DNA from: Achromobacter seleniivolatilans
GTDB lineage: Bacteria > Pseudomonadota > Gammaproteobacteria > Burkholderiales > Burkholderiaceae_B
NCBI RefSeq assembly: GCF_030864005.1
Contig: NZ_CP132976.1
Coordinates: forward strand, 4,092,001 to 4,156,000
DNA length: 64,000 bases
Reading direction: 5' to 3'
The translations under genes were made by a program, and so were the position numbers. This document shows positions 25,495 through 34,486 of this stretch, piece by piece (within the stretch, counting starts at the first letter, position 1; each line of letters opens with the position of its first letter). The notes below the pieces were generated by a model. That model had not been told where the DNA came from. It made no database searches and saw only the letters and a program-made list of their open reading frames with translations.

Positions 25495-26685
25495 CTAGCC
25501 AGACGCGAGGCCCTGGCTGCCCTGCCGATTCGCGAGTTCATTCAGCTCGCGCAGAATTTCTTCGGTGTGCTGTCCCAGACGAGGGGCCATGCTCCCTGCC
25601 TGTAGCGGCGTGGCGGACCAGCGCGCCGTGGGAACCATGCCGCGATACCAGTTGCCGTTGTCGTCCTGATAGCGCTGAACCACGCCATGGGCCGGCGCTT
25701 CCAAACGATCGATCAACGTCTCCAAATCCTGAGCTTGGGCCGCAGGAATATCGGCGCCATTGAGCAATTGCAGCCAGGTCGCGGTCGTCTGCCGGGCCAT
25801 CTGTTCGTCGACAAAGGCATATACCTCGTCGATATGGCGTGTGCGGCTTGCCATGCTGCGAAAGCGCGGATCTTCATCCCACAAGTGCCCGGCTCCCGCC
25901 AAACGCAGAAAGTCTTCCCAATGCCGGTCGGTATAAACAATGGTGCTGATCCAGCCATCCAATGTCTTGTACGGGCGGCGATAGCGCGACAGCAGACGCG
26001 GGTTACCGGGCGCTGCCAGCGCAGGTTCAAACGTAGCCGCGCCCAGGTGGTCAGCCAACACAAACGACGCCATCGTCTCGTACATCGGCAGCTCGATGTA
26101 TTGCCCGGCGCCGTCGCGGCCCCGCTGCAATAGCGCTGCCAACACCGTTTGCGCCGCAAACAGACCCATCGTTTTGTCCGCAAGATTCAAAGGCAGGTAG
26201 TGGGGTTCGCCCCCACCGGCACGCGCCACAAGATCGGGCAGCGCCACCATGCCTTGGATCAGATCATCGTAGGCAGGGCGTCCCGCATCCGGCCCATCTT
26301 CGGCAAAGCCCGACAAAAACACGTATAGAAGCCTCGGGTTGTAAGCACGTAACGTGGCCCAATCCAGGCCGAGCTTTTGTAAAGCCCTGCCTCGCATATT
26401 GGTAATGAATACATCTGCGGATTCCACGGCGCTGCGAAGAATGCCGAAGGACGCATTCACCTTCAGGTCCAGGCACAGACTGCGTTTGCCGCGATTCAGG
26501 TTCAAAAATACCGGACCCATGCCAGCTTCGCGCGCAGGTCCCATCTCGCGCATGATGTCGCCTTCGGGTGATTCCAGCTTGATCACATCGGCGCCATACT
26601 CCGCCAGCATCTGCGTGGCGTAGGGGCCCATGATGACGCTCGTCAGGTCCAGTACCCGCACGCCGCTCAAGGGAAGTTGGCTCAT
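25495..26685 (-). CDS. Class III CoA-transferase (CaiB/BaiF family)
   Basis: The 396-residue protein has the family start LSGVRVLDLTSVIMGPYATQ. The glycyl/aspartyl region has GRPAYDDLIQGMVAL, where the catalytic Asp sits in the PAYD motif. The C-terminus carries LGQHTEEILRELN. It moves CoA between organic acids. Operon order on the strand is enoyl-CoA hydratase, Bug receptor, CoA-transferase, with the CoA-transferase ATG 15 bp after the receptor stop. That indicates a pathway taking up and activating a carboxylic acid, whose identity is unknown. Confidence 0.9.
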   Translation of the reverse strand: MSQLPLSGVRVLDLTSVIMGPYATQMLAEYGADVIKLESPEGDIMREMGPAREAGMGPVFLNLNRGKRSLCLDLKVNASFGILRSAVESADVFITNMRGRALQKLGLDWATLRAYNPRLLYVFLSGFAEDGPDAGRPAYDDLIQGMVALPDLVARAGGGEPHYLPLNLADKTMGLFAAQTVLAALLQRGRDGAGQYIELPMYETMASFVLADHLGAATFEPALAAPGNPRLLSRYRRPYKTLDGWISTIVYTDRHWEDFLRLAGAGHLWDEDPRFRSMASRTRHIDEVYAFVDEQMARQTTATWLQLLNGADIPAAQAQDLETLIDRLEAPAHGVVQRYQDDNGNWYRGMVPTARWSATPLQAGSMAPRLGQHTEEILRELNELANRQGSQGLASG

Positions 26686-26700
26686 ATCACCCTCTCCTTG

Positions 26701-27672
26701 TCACTGCACCACGATGTGCGCGTCACGCACGATATCGCCCCACTTGCGAATCTCGGCGCTCACATACTCCCGAAAGCGGGGCGCATCCAGCTCGCCCGGT
26801 GTCGTGCCCTGTTCGGCAAGCAGTTTGACAAAGACCGGCTCGTGCATCGATGTTCGCGCAAGCGAGTTCAACCGGTCGATCAGCGCAGGCGGCGTGCCGG
26901 CAGGCGCATAAAAGCCGATCCAGATTTCTGTTTCGTAGCCGTCCACGCCTTGCTCGGCCACCGTGGGCACAGCGGGCAGCATGGGATTGCGGTCGCGCGT
27001 GGACACAGCGATGGCGCGCAGCTTGCCGCTCTGCACATACTTGATGGCGGTCAACGCATCCACGAACGACGCCTGAATCTGTCCACCCAACAGATCGTTC
27101 AACGCCAGCGCCGTGCCCTTGTAGGGCACATGCAATAGCGGGGCGCCGCTACGGCTGGCCAGCAGTTCGCCCGACAGATGAGTCGTGCCGCCCACGCCGG
27201 ATGAGCCATAGCTCAGGCTGCCCGAACGCCGGGCGTAGGCCAGCAGCTCCTGGAGATTCGCCGCCGGTACCGTGGGGTTCACGACCAACACGTTAGGCGT
27301 ACGCGCCAACATCGCAATTGGGGTGAAATCCTTTTCGGTATCGTAGGGCAGCTGCTTGGTGACGGCAGGATTCACGACATGCGCGGTTGTCGTGACCAGC
27401 AGCGTGTATCCATCACCCGTTGCGCGCGCCACCTTCTCAGCGCCAATAACGCCACCCGCGCCCGTGCGGTTGTCGACGACCACTGGCTGCTTGAATTCAC
27501 CTTGCAGCGTCTTGGCCAATTGCCGCGCCAGCACATCCGTCATGCCGCCCGCGGCGAACGGCACAACCAGGGTGATGGGCTGGGAAGGATAGTCCGCAGC
27601 GTGCGTCATTGCGGTAATGAACACGGCGCATGCGCCTGCCACCCAATTTTTAATGCGTAATTTCTGATTCAT
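26701..27672 (-). CDS. Bug-type periplasmic solute receptor
   Basis: The 323-residue protein starts at the ATG at 27672 with a signal ending THAADYPSQP. It then has LVVPFAAGGMTD, VVVDNRTGAGGVIGAEKVA, TAHVVNPAV and GVGGTTHLSGELLA, all typical of Bug receptors. A longer upstream reading on this strand overlaps the hydratase gene and was not used. A GGAGAC ribosome site precedes the ATG. It sits between an enoyl-CoA hydratase and a CoA-transferase, so it likely binds the acid that they process. Confidence 0.9.
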   Translation of the reverse strand: MNQKLRIKNWVAGACAVFITAMTHAADYPSQPITLVVPFAAGGMTDVLARQLAKTLQGEFKQPVVVDNRTGAGGVIGAEKVARATGDGYTLLVTTTAHVVNPAVTKQLPYDTEKDFTPIAMLARTPNVLVVNPTVPAANLQELLAYARRSGSLSYGSSGVGGTTHLSGELLASRSGAPLLHVPYKGTALALNDLLGGQIQASFVDALTAIKYVQSGKLRAIAVSTRDRNPMLPAVPTVAEQGVDGYETEIWIGFYAPAGTPPALIDRLNSLARTSMHEPVFVKLLAEQGTTPGELDAPRFREYVSAEIRKWGDIVRDAHIVVQ

Positions 27673-27701
27673 TTTTTTGTCTCCTCTTTGGCGGCTGGGC
27701 G

Positions 27702-28472
27702 TCAGGCGCGCTTGCGGTGCAGCAGAAAGGCTTCCATGTACCGTTTGGGTTCGTCGGTCTCGTACGCCGACACCAAGGCGTCTATGCCGATCGATATTGC
27801 TTCCGCCAGCGGCAAGCGTTCCCAATCGCGAATCAGCTTTTTCTGAATACGCATCGCGTGCGGGCCGCCTTCCAGCAGCTCTTTCTGCCAGGCCGCTGCG
27901 CATTGCGCGAGCCCGCCCTCGCCCGCCACGTCCGAAATCAATCCCCAGTCGCACGCCTGCTGCGCGCCTATCATGCGGCCGCTCAGTAGCAGGTCTCGGG
28001 TGCGAGTCCAGCCGATCATGCCTGGCAGCATGGCGCCATGGATCACCGACGGCACACCCAGCTTCACTTCCGGCATCCCAAACTTCGCATCCCCGCTTGC
28101 GACCTTGATGTCGCAAACAGCGGCCACTTCCATGCCAGCTCCCAGGCAGTAGCCAGAGATGATCGACATGGTTGGAAATGGCAGATCGCGCAGTTGCTCG
28201 CACAGCGCGTAGACGCCGCGTATGTAGGCATCAATGTCAGCCTTGCCAGCATCCTTCAAGAACTTGATGTCAGCGCCGCCCAGGAACGCAGCGGCGCCGC
28301 CCTGCACGATCAACAGCCGGATGCTGTCATCACGAGCAAGATCGCGCAGCGTTGCCGTGTAGATCGCTGCGGCCTCTGAGGTCAGCAAGTTCAAGCGGCC
28401 GTTGTCAAAGGTGATAGCGACTACGCCTTCGGCGCGTCGTTCAATATGGCATTGCGGAGTCTGGGTCTGCAT
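27702..28472 (-). CDS. Enoyl-CoA hydratase/isomerase family protein
   Basis: The 256-residue crotonase-fold protein has the oxyanion-hole stretch GAAAFLGGADIKFLKD and the second region SIISGYCLGAGMEVAAVCDI, with helix GMPEVKLGVPS. Glu residues expected for hydratase chemistry are not both evident, so it might act as an isomerase or thioesterase. It is the first gene of the hydratase-Bug-CoA-transferase operon and is divergent from a LysR gene 91 bp away. Confidence 0.88.
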   Translation of the reverse strand: MQTQTPQCHIERRAEGVVAITFDNGRLNLLTSEAAAIYTATLRDLARDDSIRLLIVQGGAAAFLGGADIKFLKDAGKADIDAYIRGVYALCEQLRDLPFPTMSIISGYCLGAGMEVAAVCDIKVASGDAKFGMPEVKLGVPSVIHGAMLPGMIGWTRTRDLLLSGRMIGAQQACDWGLISDVAGEGGLAQCAAAWQKELLEGGPHAMRIQKKLIRDWERLPLAEAISIGIDALVSAYETDEPKRYMEAFLLHRKRA

Positions 28473-28502
28473 GGAAGCCTCGCTGGATAGATGCGAGGGA
28501 TC

Positions 28503-28518
28503 ATAGGTTTGGCCCTAT
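28503..28518. promoter_or_regulatory. Possible LysR operator
   Basis: ATAGG-N6-CCTAT is an inverted repeat in the 91-bp gap between the divergent hydratase operon and the LysR gene. It is compatible with a LysR T-N11-A type site, but only by pattern. Confidence 0.35.
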
Positions 28519-28563
28519 TGATGAGACAATGGAATTCTTAGACTTCACTCAGTCCATAGTGGA

Positions 28564-29526
28564 ATGAATATCTCTTTCCGGCAACTGCGCATATTCCTCG
28601 AACTGTTTGAAACCGGCAGCTTTACAGCGGCCGCCGCGAGACTTCATGTGACGCAGTCGGCGGCCAGCAAAATGATCGCCGAGCTGGAATCGCAACTGAA
28701 CCTGGTGCTGTTTGACCGAACCACGCGCCGCGTCACTCCCAACGACGCCGCGCGTGAATTCCATGCCTTCGCCGTAGACGTGGTTGCCACCATGCAAACG
28801 GCGACACGCAGCGTCGAGGAACTGATCTCGCTAGACCGTGGCAAGGTCAGCATCGCAGCGTCACCCCTGATGATTTACGGCCTGCTCGCCCAGGTCATCG
28901 CGGACTATCGGACGCGGCACCCTGGCATTCAATTCGAGCTGCACGAGTTATCCACTGATGACACCGTGGAAAGTGTTCGGGCAGGCACGGTTGATTTTGG
29001 TTTGGGCGCAATCGATATGCGCATTCCCGGCATTCAGAGCGAAGTGGTGCTGGAAGATGGCATGTATGTGGTGGTCAACCCCGGCCACCCGCTGATCCGC
29101 CGCGCCTCGGTCGCGCTGGACGAACTGGCCGCGTGGAACCACATTTCGCTGCGCAACTTCTACAGTGTCCGACGCAGCTTGGACCTGATTCTGGCTCATC
29201 GCGGCGTGACCTTGCCCAGCGCCATCGAGGCCGGAACGCTAACGGCTGCTCTCGGCTTGGTGCGCTGCGGCGCTGGCTTGTTGATCGTGCCAGGCTACGC
29301 GGCGGCCATCGCCGAACAATGGGGCATGCACACAATCGCAATCGCTGGGGTATCGCCCACCGTGCACCAGATCTCGCTGATACAGCGCAGCCGCGCCCGG
29401 CCATCGGTGTCGACTCGGCATTTTCTGGAAGTGCTACGGCCAACGCTGGACGCACGCCGCGCCACGCAGCTCGATGGTGTGCAAATCAAACGCAAGTCGC
29501 GCAATAAAGGCCATTCACGGGATTAA
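28564..29526 (+). CDS. LysR-family transcriptional regulator
   Basis: The 320-residue protein has the N-terminal winged helix (MNISFRQLRIFLELFETGSF, then VTQSAASKMIAELESQLNLV) and a typical substrate-binding domain. It is divergent from the hydratase/Bug/CoA-transferase operon and is its likely regulator. The gene ends about 380 bp before gadC, with AT-rich non-coding DNA between them. Confidence 0.9.
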   Translation: MNISFRQLRIFLELFETGSFTAAAARLHVTQSAASKMIAELESQLNLVLFDRTTRRVTPNDAAREFHAFAVDVVATMQTATRSVEELISLDRGKVSIAASPLMIYGLLAQVIADYRTRHPGIQFELHELSTDDTVESVRAGTVDFGLGAIDMRIPGIQSEVVLEDGMYVVVNPGHPLIRRASVALDELAAWNHISLRNFYSVRRSLDLILAHRGVTLPSAIEAGTLTAALGLVRCGAGLLIVPGYAAAIAEQWGMHTIAIAGVSPTVHQISLIQRSRARPSVSTRHFLEVLRPTLDARRATQLDGVQIKRKSRNKGHSRD

Positions 29527-29908
29527 ATCCAAATACGGCTCAGTGCAGATATCTGTTGAAATATATCAATATATTTCAGAGCGGAGAAACATATCCAATC
29601 GTTTCACATTTCATACTGAACCGATAACTTTCGATAGCTTTAGCGGCTAAGAATTACTAAACAATATCGGCCGTCTGAGAATTATTCTTCCTAAGATTAG
29701 ACATCCTCACTTACATGCCGAACAGGACTGATCCAAATGTCCTACTTCCTTCGGCTTGCGAACGACGGCAGCCTACAAGCGAGCTGACCGATACATCTCC
29801 TACTTTTGAATGTTGAGCTGCGGCGCATCGCCAGCAGGTCAGTGTGTTTTGTGTAATTCGTTGACTTTCCGTTTGACAGGCTTAGTGCCTACCTAATTAC
29901 GGTGATCC
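29527..29908 (+). promoter_or_regulatory. AT-rich control region upstream of gadC
   Basis: This 382-bp stretch has no gene and is clearly more AT-rich than its surroundings. It holds a perfect palindrome at 29557-29578, an AGAAT-T-ATTCT symmetric element with adjoining CTTCCTA at 29676-29693, and a TAAGAAT at 29648-29654; the last two resemble RcsB-type half-sites. TTGACT at 29861-29866 and TTGACA at 29874-29879 may be -35 elements, though good -10 partners are not obvious. The composition suggests silencing by nucleoid proteins or acquisition. Confidence 0.55.
29557..29578. repeat. 22-bp perfect palindrome upstream of gadC
   Basis: The arms TGAAATATAT and ATATATTTCA are perfect 10-bp inverted repeats around CA. 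It lies 31 bp past the LysR stop and about 330 bp ahead of gadC. No gene or T run is linked to it, so it may be an operator. Confidence 0.6.
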
Positions 29909-31468
29909 ATGTCTGATACGCACACTCGCAACACGCCACCCCTGGCAACGTCAAAAAAGCTTGGCATCGGTACTGTGGCGATTATGAATATCGTCGCGGT
30001 GGTCAGCCTCAGAGGCCTTCCCGCTGAAGCCGAATACGGTCTGAGTTCCGTTTTCTACTATCTGTTTGCTGCGGTATTTTTCCTCATCCCTGTATCCCTG
30101 GTCGCCGCCGAACTGGCTACAGGCTGGTCGGAAAAGGGCGGAATTTTCCGGTGGGTGGGAGAAGCCTTCGGGCCAAAACTCGCATTTTTGGCCATGTTCA
30201 TGCTCTGGATAGAAGTGACGGTGTGGTTTCCCACGGCGCTCACGTTTGCCGCAGTGTCACTGGCTTTTATTGGACCGGATCAACGCTGGGACGAGGCGCT
30301 TTCAGCCAACAAATTCTTTATCCTGGCCATCGTCCTTGCGGTCTACTGGTTAGCGACCTTCATTGCGTTCCGCGGCGTGGAGACCTTTGCAAAGGTTTCC
30401 AAATGGGGTGGAATCATCGGCACCATTATTCCGGCCACGATTCTGATTGTTCTGGGCTTTTCCTATCTGTTCGCGGGCAACACGCCGCAGATTCAATTGT
30501 CCTGGGATCAGGTCGTGCCCGACTTCACCAATTTTGACAACGTGGTGTTGGCCGCAAGCATCTTCCTGTTCTACGCGGGGATGGAGATGAACGCCATCCA
30601 CGTCACCGAAGTCGACAACCCGAAGCGCAATTACCCCATCGCCATCATGCTGTCGGCGTTAGGCACAGTGCTGATATTTGTACTTGGCACGCTGGCCATT
30701 GCATTTGTGATCCCGCAGGCCGACATCAACCTGACCCAAAGTCTGCTGGTTGCCTACGACGATATGTTCAAGTGGGCAGGACTTGAATGGCTGGGTCCGG
30801 TCACCGCAGTCGCGTTGGCCATCGGCGTATTGGCAGGCGTCGTAACGTGGGTTGCTGGCCCCTCATCGGGGTTGCTCGTTGTCGCCAAAGCGGGCTACCT
30901 GCCCCGTTGGTGGCAACACACGAATGCGCATGGCATGGCCACGCACATCCTGTTGCTACAGGCCACGCTGGTCAGTCTGCTTGCCGTACTTTTCGTGGTG
31001 CTGCCGTCCGTGCAAGCGGTCTACCAGATGCTTAGCCAACTGACCGTGATTCTGTACCTGGTCATGTATTTGCTGATGTTCGCCGCGGCTCTCTACCTGC
31101 GGCACAGCCAGCCGACGCGCGCCCGCCCCTACCGTATTCCTGGCGGCAACTTTGGGATGTGGATTATTGGAGGCGCGGGCTTCATAGGATCGCTACTGGC
31201 CTTTGTGTTCAGTTTCATCCCCCCCAGCCAGATTTCAGTGGGCAGCCCGACGATGTATGTCGGCATACTCGTGGCGCTGACGCTGTTCTTTTGCATCCTG
31301 CCATTTTTGATCTACATGGTCAGAAAACCTTCGTGGCGGGCGGAGAACAGCGACTTTGCGCCATTCACTTGGCAAACCGGTGTAGGGGACCCGGCCTTGA
31401 GCGCGCAACCTGCGGGCCTGTCATCAGGACTGGGTAAAACGAGCCTGCCTCCCATTTCTAAATCCTGA
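29909..31468 (+). CDS. gadC: Glutamate/GABA antiporter (GadC-type APC permease)
   Basis: The 519-residue APC-superfamily transporter has about 12 membrane helices. The N-terminal KKLGIGTVAIMNIVAVVSLRG and the FFLIPVSLVAAELATGWSEK region match GadC of the glutamate-dependent acid-resistance system. It imports glutamate and exports GABA made by GadB. It is the first gene of the cluster, with glsA 54 bp downstream, then hdeA and gadB. The start was chosen at the ATG at 29909; a weak GGTGA lies just before. Confidence 0.88.
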   Translation: MSDTHTRNTPPLATSKKLGIGTVAIMNIVAVVSLRGLPAEAEYGLSSVFYYLFAAVFFLIPVSLVAAELATGWSEKGGIFRWVGEAFGPKLAFLAMFMLWIEVTVWFPTALTFAAVSLAFIGPDQRWDEALSANKFFILAIVLAVYWLATFIAFRGVETFAKVSKWGGIIGTIIPATILIVLGFSYLFAGNTPQIQLSWDQVVPDFTNFDNVVLAASIFLFYAGMEMNAIHVTEVDNPKRNYPIAIMLSALGTVLIFVLGTLAIAFVIPQADINLTQSLLVAYDDMFKWAGLEWLGPVTAVALAIGVLAGVVTWVAGPSSGLLVVAKAGYLPRWWQHTNAHGMATHILLLQATLVSLLAVLFVVLPSVQAVYQMLSQLTVILYLVMYLLMFAAALYLRHSQPTRARPYRIPGGNFGMWIIGGAGFIGSLLAFVFSFIPPSQISVGSPTMYVGILVALTLFFCILPFLIYMVRKPSWRAENSDFAPFTWQTGVGDPALSAQPAGLSSGLGKTSLPPISKS

Positions 31469-31521
31469 TGCATGCCACGGGGGATTCAACACATCGAATC
31501 CCCTCGTTTCTGGAGCTTCCC

Positions 31522-32457
31522 ATGGCAATAGATCTCGCGATGCTCAGGCACGCCGTGCAAACTGCGTACGACCAGCACCACACCGCGGCGGGCGGCGAAA
31601 ACGCCAGCTATATCCCCTATCTGGCCAACGTCCCGTCGACCTTGTCCGCAGTAGCAGCGGTGACGGTAAATGGCGACATCATCGCCGCCGGCGATTCGGA
31701 TTTTCAGTTTGCCATCGAATCGATATCCAAAGCGTGCACGCTGGCTTTGGCACTGGATGATGTCGGCGCCGATGCTGTACAGGAAAAGGTCGGCGCCGAC
31801 CCGACCGGTCTGCCTTTCAATTCCGTCATCGCGCTGGAATTGCACAACGGCAAACCTCTATCCCCCTTGGTCAACGCTGGCGCAATGTCCACAGTCAGTC
31901 TGGTGCAGGCAAATTCAGTCGAAGAACGTTGGCAGCGGATTCTGGCTATGCAATCCGCGCTGGCGGGCGCGAAAATTGAGCTATCCAACGACGTCAATCA
32001 ATCAGAACAGACAACCAACGCACACAACCGCGCGATCGCCTGGTTGCTGTATTCCGCCGACGCCATGTATTGCGATCCGATGGAGGCCTGCGATGTTTAT
32101 ACGCGGCAATGTTCCACCCTGATTACCACCACACAGCTGGCAACCATGGGGGCCACGCTTGCCGGCAAGGGCATCAACCCCATTACGAAAGACAAAGTCC
32201 TGCATGAAGGGCATACGCGGTATGTGCTGGCTGAGATGACCATGGAAGGCATGTATGGCAGCTCCGGCGACTGGGCTTACACGGTGGGGCTGCCAGCAAA
32301 AAGTGGTGTGGGCGGCGGCATTTTGTGCGTGGTTCCTGGCGTGATGGGCATTGCTGCGTTTTCGCCGCCCCTTGATCCGGTTGGCAATAGCGTGCGCGGC
32401 CAACTGATGGTGGCCGCAGTGGCGAAAGCCATGGACTACAACCTTTACGCCGCTTGA
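31522..32457 (+). CDS. glsA: Glutaminase (YbaS/GlsA type)
   Basis: The 311-residue glutaminase is of the serine-dependent, beta-lactamase-like family. The SxxK pair is in FAIESISKACTLALAL, and INPITKDKVLHEGHTRYVLAEM follows the usual catalytic region. It hydrolyses glutamine to glutamate and ammonia. The ammonia takes up protons and the glutamate feeds GadB. The ATG at 31522 was chosen over an earlier in-frame one because of the TGGAGC ribosome site and the family start. It is 54 bp after gadC. The hdeA gene follows after a hairpin at 32482-32511. Confidence 0.9.
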   Translation: MAIDLAMLRHAVQTAYDQHHTAAGGENASYIPYLANVPSTLSAVAAVTVNGDIIAAGDSDFQFAIESISKACTLALALDDVGADAVQEKVGADPTGLPFNSVIALELHNGKPLSPLVNAGAMSTVSLVQANSVEERWQRILAMQSALAGAKIELSNDVNQSEQTTNAHNRAIAWLLYSADAMYCDPMEACDVYTRQCSTLITTTQLATMGATLAGKGINPITKDKVLHEGHTRYVLAEMTMEGMYGSSGDWAYTVGLPAKSGVGGGILCVVPGVMGIAAFSPPLDPVGNSVRGQLMVAAVAKAMDYNLYAA

Positions 32458-32481
32458 GCATGTGAGATTGTGCCGTTTGGC

Positions 32482-32511
32482 CTGACACGCGAACAGCTCC
32501 ATCCGTGTCAG
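32482..32511 (+). terminator. Hairpin between glsA and hdeA
   Basis: CTGACACG and CGTGTCAG form an 8-bp stem, followed by TGCTTTCTG. It may be a partial terminator or an mRNA-processing structure between glsA and hdeA. Confidence 0.4.
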
Positions 32512-32560
32512 TGCTTTCTGTCCTGGAGCGTAGCTGATTCAACAGATCGGAGAAATGCAA

Positions 32561-32869
32561 ATGAAGAGAGCACTTTGCGCACTTGGCATCGTGGGTTTGG
32601 CCGCCGTTTCCGGACTGGCCCACGCCGACACGAAAAAGCCCGTGGCCTTGTGGCTTTGCAGCGACTATCTGGAGGTTGATGAAACGACCCAGCCCACCGC
32701 GCTGGGTTTCGCTGAAGCCATCAACCGTCAGGGCAAGCCCGAAGAGGCCGTGCTGGATGTCGAAGGCATCACCAAGATCAAGCCGGCAGTACTGACTTAC
32801 TGCAAGGAAAATCCCAAGATTGCGTTGCGCGACGCGCTGGTGCAAACCTGGGCCAAGGCCAAGAAGTAA
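32561..32869 (+). CDS. hdeA: HdeA-like periplasmic acid-stress chaperone
   Basis: The 102-residue protein has a signal ending LAHA. The mature region KPVALWLCSDYLEVDETTQP, then TALGFAEAIN, is clearly like E. coli HdeA (PVNSWTCEDFLAVDES). The two conserved Cys, C33 and C81, would form the disulfide. HdeA binds unfolded periplasmic proteins at low pH. The ATG at 32561 was chosen because GGAGA (32549-32553) is 7 bases ahead; the ATG at 32555 is too close. No hdeB partner is seen. Confidence 0.9.
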   Translation: MKRALCALGIVGLAAVSGLAHADTKKPVALWLCSDYLEVDETTQPTALGFAEAINRQGKPEEAVLDVEGITKIKPAVLTYCKENPKIALRDALVQTWAKAKK

Positions 32870-32899
32870 GGCGCGTCCCCGCTCCTTGCCGGACTGGAC

Positions 32900-32937
32900 G
32901 GCACTGGCCAAGGAACAGCCGTTCCCATGCCAGTGCC
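32900..32937 (+). terminator. Strong hairpin between hdeA and gadB
   Basis: GGCACTGGC...GGAAC pairs with GTTCC...GCCAGTGCC around AGCC, giving 14 bp with a 3-base internal loop. No T run follows. It may stop or stabilise the hdeA message, or set relative gadB levels. Confidence 0.5.
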
Positions 32938-32997
32938 TCCCGCCCCTCTAAGCTGGACAGCAGCTCGTGTTTGTCCGACGGATCATGAAGGATAGTT

Positions 32998-34398
32998 ATG
33001 CCACTGCACGCCAAAAACGCTGTACGTCATCATCTCTTTGATGATGTCTACGCATCCACCGATCTTTCGGTGGCCATGCCCAAGTACAAGTTTCCGACGC
33101 AAGAGCACGCCCCTCGTCACGCGTATCAGGTCGTCCATGATGAGCTCATGCTGGACGGCAACTCGCGGCAGAATCTGGCCACCTTCTGCCAGACCTGGGT
33201 GGACGAAGAAGTGCATAAGTTGATGGACGAGTCGATCGATAAAAATATGATCGACAAGGACGAGTATCCCCAGACCGCAGAAATCGAGGCGCGCTGCGTC
33301 CACATGCTGGCAGACCTGTGGCATTCGCCGGATGCCGCGAACACCTTGGGTTGCTCGACCACCGGTTCTTCGGAAGCCGCCATGCTGGGTGGACTGGCGC
33401 TGAAATGGGCATGGCGCAAAAAGCGCCAGGCAGCTGGCTTGCCCACCGACAAACCCAACATGATCTGCGGTCCCGTCCAGATTTGCTGGCACAAGTTCGC
33501 GCGTTATTTCGATGTGGAACTGCGCGAGATTCCCATGGAGAATGGGCGTCTCATCATGGACCCTGCCGAGGTCATCAAGCGGGTCGATGAAAACACCATA
33601 GGCGTCGTGCCGACGCTGGGCGTAACCTTCACCTGCGAATATGAACCCGTCAAGGCGGTGCATGACGCGCTGGACAAGCTAGCGAAAGACACCGGACTGG
33701 ACGTGCCAATTCACGTGGATGGCGCAAGCGGCGGCTTCCTTGCCCCCTTCTGCGCACCCGACTTGCAATGGGACTTCCGTCTGCCGCGCGTGGTGTCCAT
33801 CAATACATCAGGCCATAAGTTCGGCCTGGCGCCATTGGGCGTGGGTTGGATCATTTGGCGCGATGCCGCGCACCTGCCAGAAGAACTGATTTTCAACGTC
33901 AATTACCTGGGCGGCAACATGCCCACATTTGCGTTGAATTTTTCGCGTCCTGGCGGCCAGATCGTGGCGCAGTACTACAACTTTTTGCGCCTCGGCAAGG
34001 AGGGCTATCGCCAGGTCCAAACCGCTTGCTACGACACGGCTCGTTATTTGGCTCAAGAAATTGAAAAACTCGGACCCTTCGAAATCCTCTTCGACGGAGA
34101 CCCCAACAAAGGCATTCCCGCACTGTGCTGGAAGTTGAAAGAGGGCCAAAAGAACCCAGGCTTCAACCTCTATGACCTGGCTGACCGCCTGCGTTCGCGT
34201 GGCTGGCAAGTGCCGGCGTACTCAATGCCCGCAAACCGCCAGGATCTTGTCATCCAGCGCATTCTGGTTCGACATGGCGTAAGCCGCGACATGGGGGCCT
34301 TGTTGATCGAGGACTTCCGCCGCAGCCTGGATTATTTTGCGTCGCATCCGGTGTCGGTGCAGGGTCAACAAGACGAGTCAGGCGGGTTCCACCACTAA
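32998..34398 (+). CDS. gadB: Glutamate decarboxylase
   Basis: The 466-residue PLP enzyme, equal in length to E. coli GadB, turns glutamate and a cytoplasmic proton into GABA and CO2. The PLP lysine is K274 in [14 protein letters not shown], and [13 protein letters not shown] is the upstream cofactor stretch. The C-terminal tail ends GGFHH; in E. coli the tail ending HHT closes the active site at neutral pH, so a similar pH switch is possible here. It is the last gene of the gadC-glsA-hdeA-gadB cluster and is followed by a strong hairpin. Confidence 0.95.
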   Translation: MPLHAKNAVRHHLFDDVYASTDLSVAMPKYKFPTQEHAPRHAYQVVHDELMLDGNSRQNLATFCQTWVDEEVHKLMDESIDKNMIDKDEYPQTAEIEARCVHMLADLWHSPDAANTLGCSTTGSSEAAMLGGLALKWAWRKKRQAAGLPTDKPNMICGPVQICWHKFARYFDVELREIPMENGRLIMDPAEVIKRVDENTIGVVPTLGVTFTCEYEPVKAVHDALDKLAKDTGLDVPIHVDGASGGFLAPFCAPDLQWDFRLPRVVSINTSGHKFGLAPLGVGWIIWRDAAHLPEELIFNVNYLGGNMPTFALNFSRPGGQIVAQYYNFLRLGKEGYRQVQTACYDTARYLAQEIEKLGPFEILFDGDPNKGIPALCWKLKEGQKNPGFNLYDLADRLRSRGWQVPAYSMPANRQDLVIQRILVRHGVSRDMGALLIEDFRRSLDYFASHPVSVQGQQDESGGFHH

Positions 34399-34412
34399 AG
34401 CGTGATATGAAA

Positions 34413-34443
34413 AATGGCGGGCGCATTGCATGCGCCCGCCATT
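34413..34443. terminator. Terminator hairpin after gadB
   Basis: AATGGCGGGCGCA and TGCGCCCGCCATT form a 13-bp stem around TTGCA, 15 bp past the gadB stop and before the convergent response-regulator gene. The A-rich left flank suggests function in both directions. Confidence 0.65.
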
Positions 34444-34486
34444 CAAGATGCCTGGAACATCAATCGGATACAGGCACTGTCGAACA

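Noticed and set aside
26701..28203. A 500-codon reading of the third Bug receptor
   Set aside because: The extra N-terminal part is the antisense/out-of-frame reading of the enoyl-CoA hydratase gene. The signal peptide begins at 27672.
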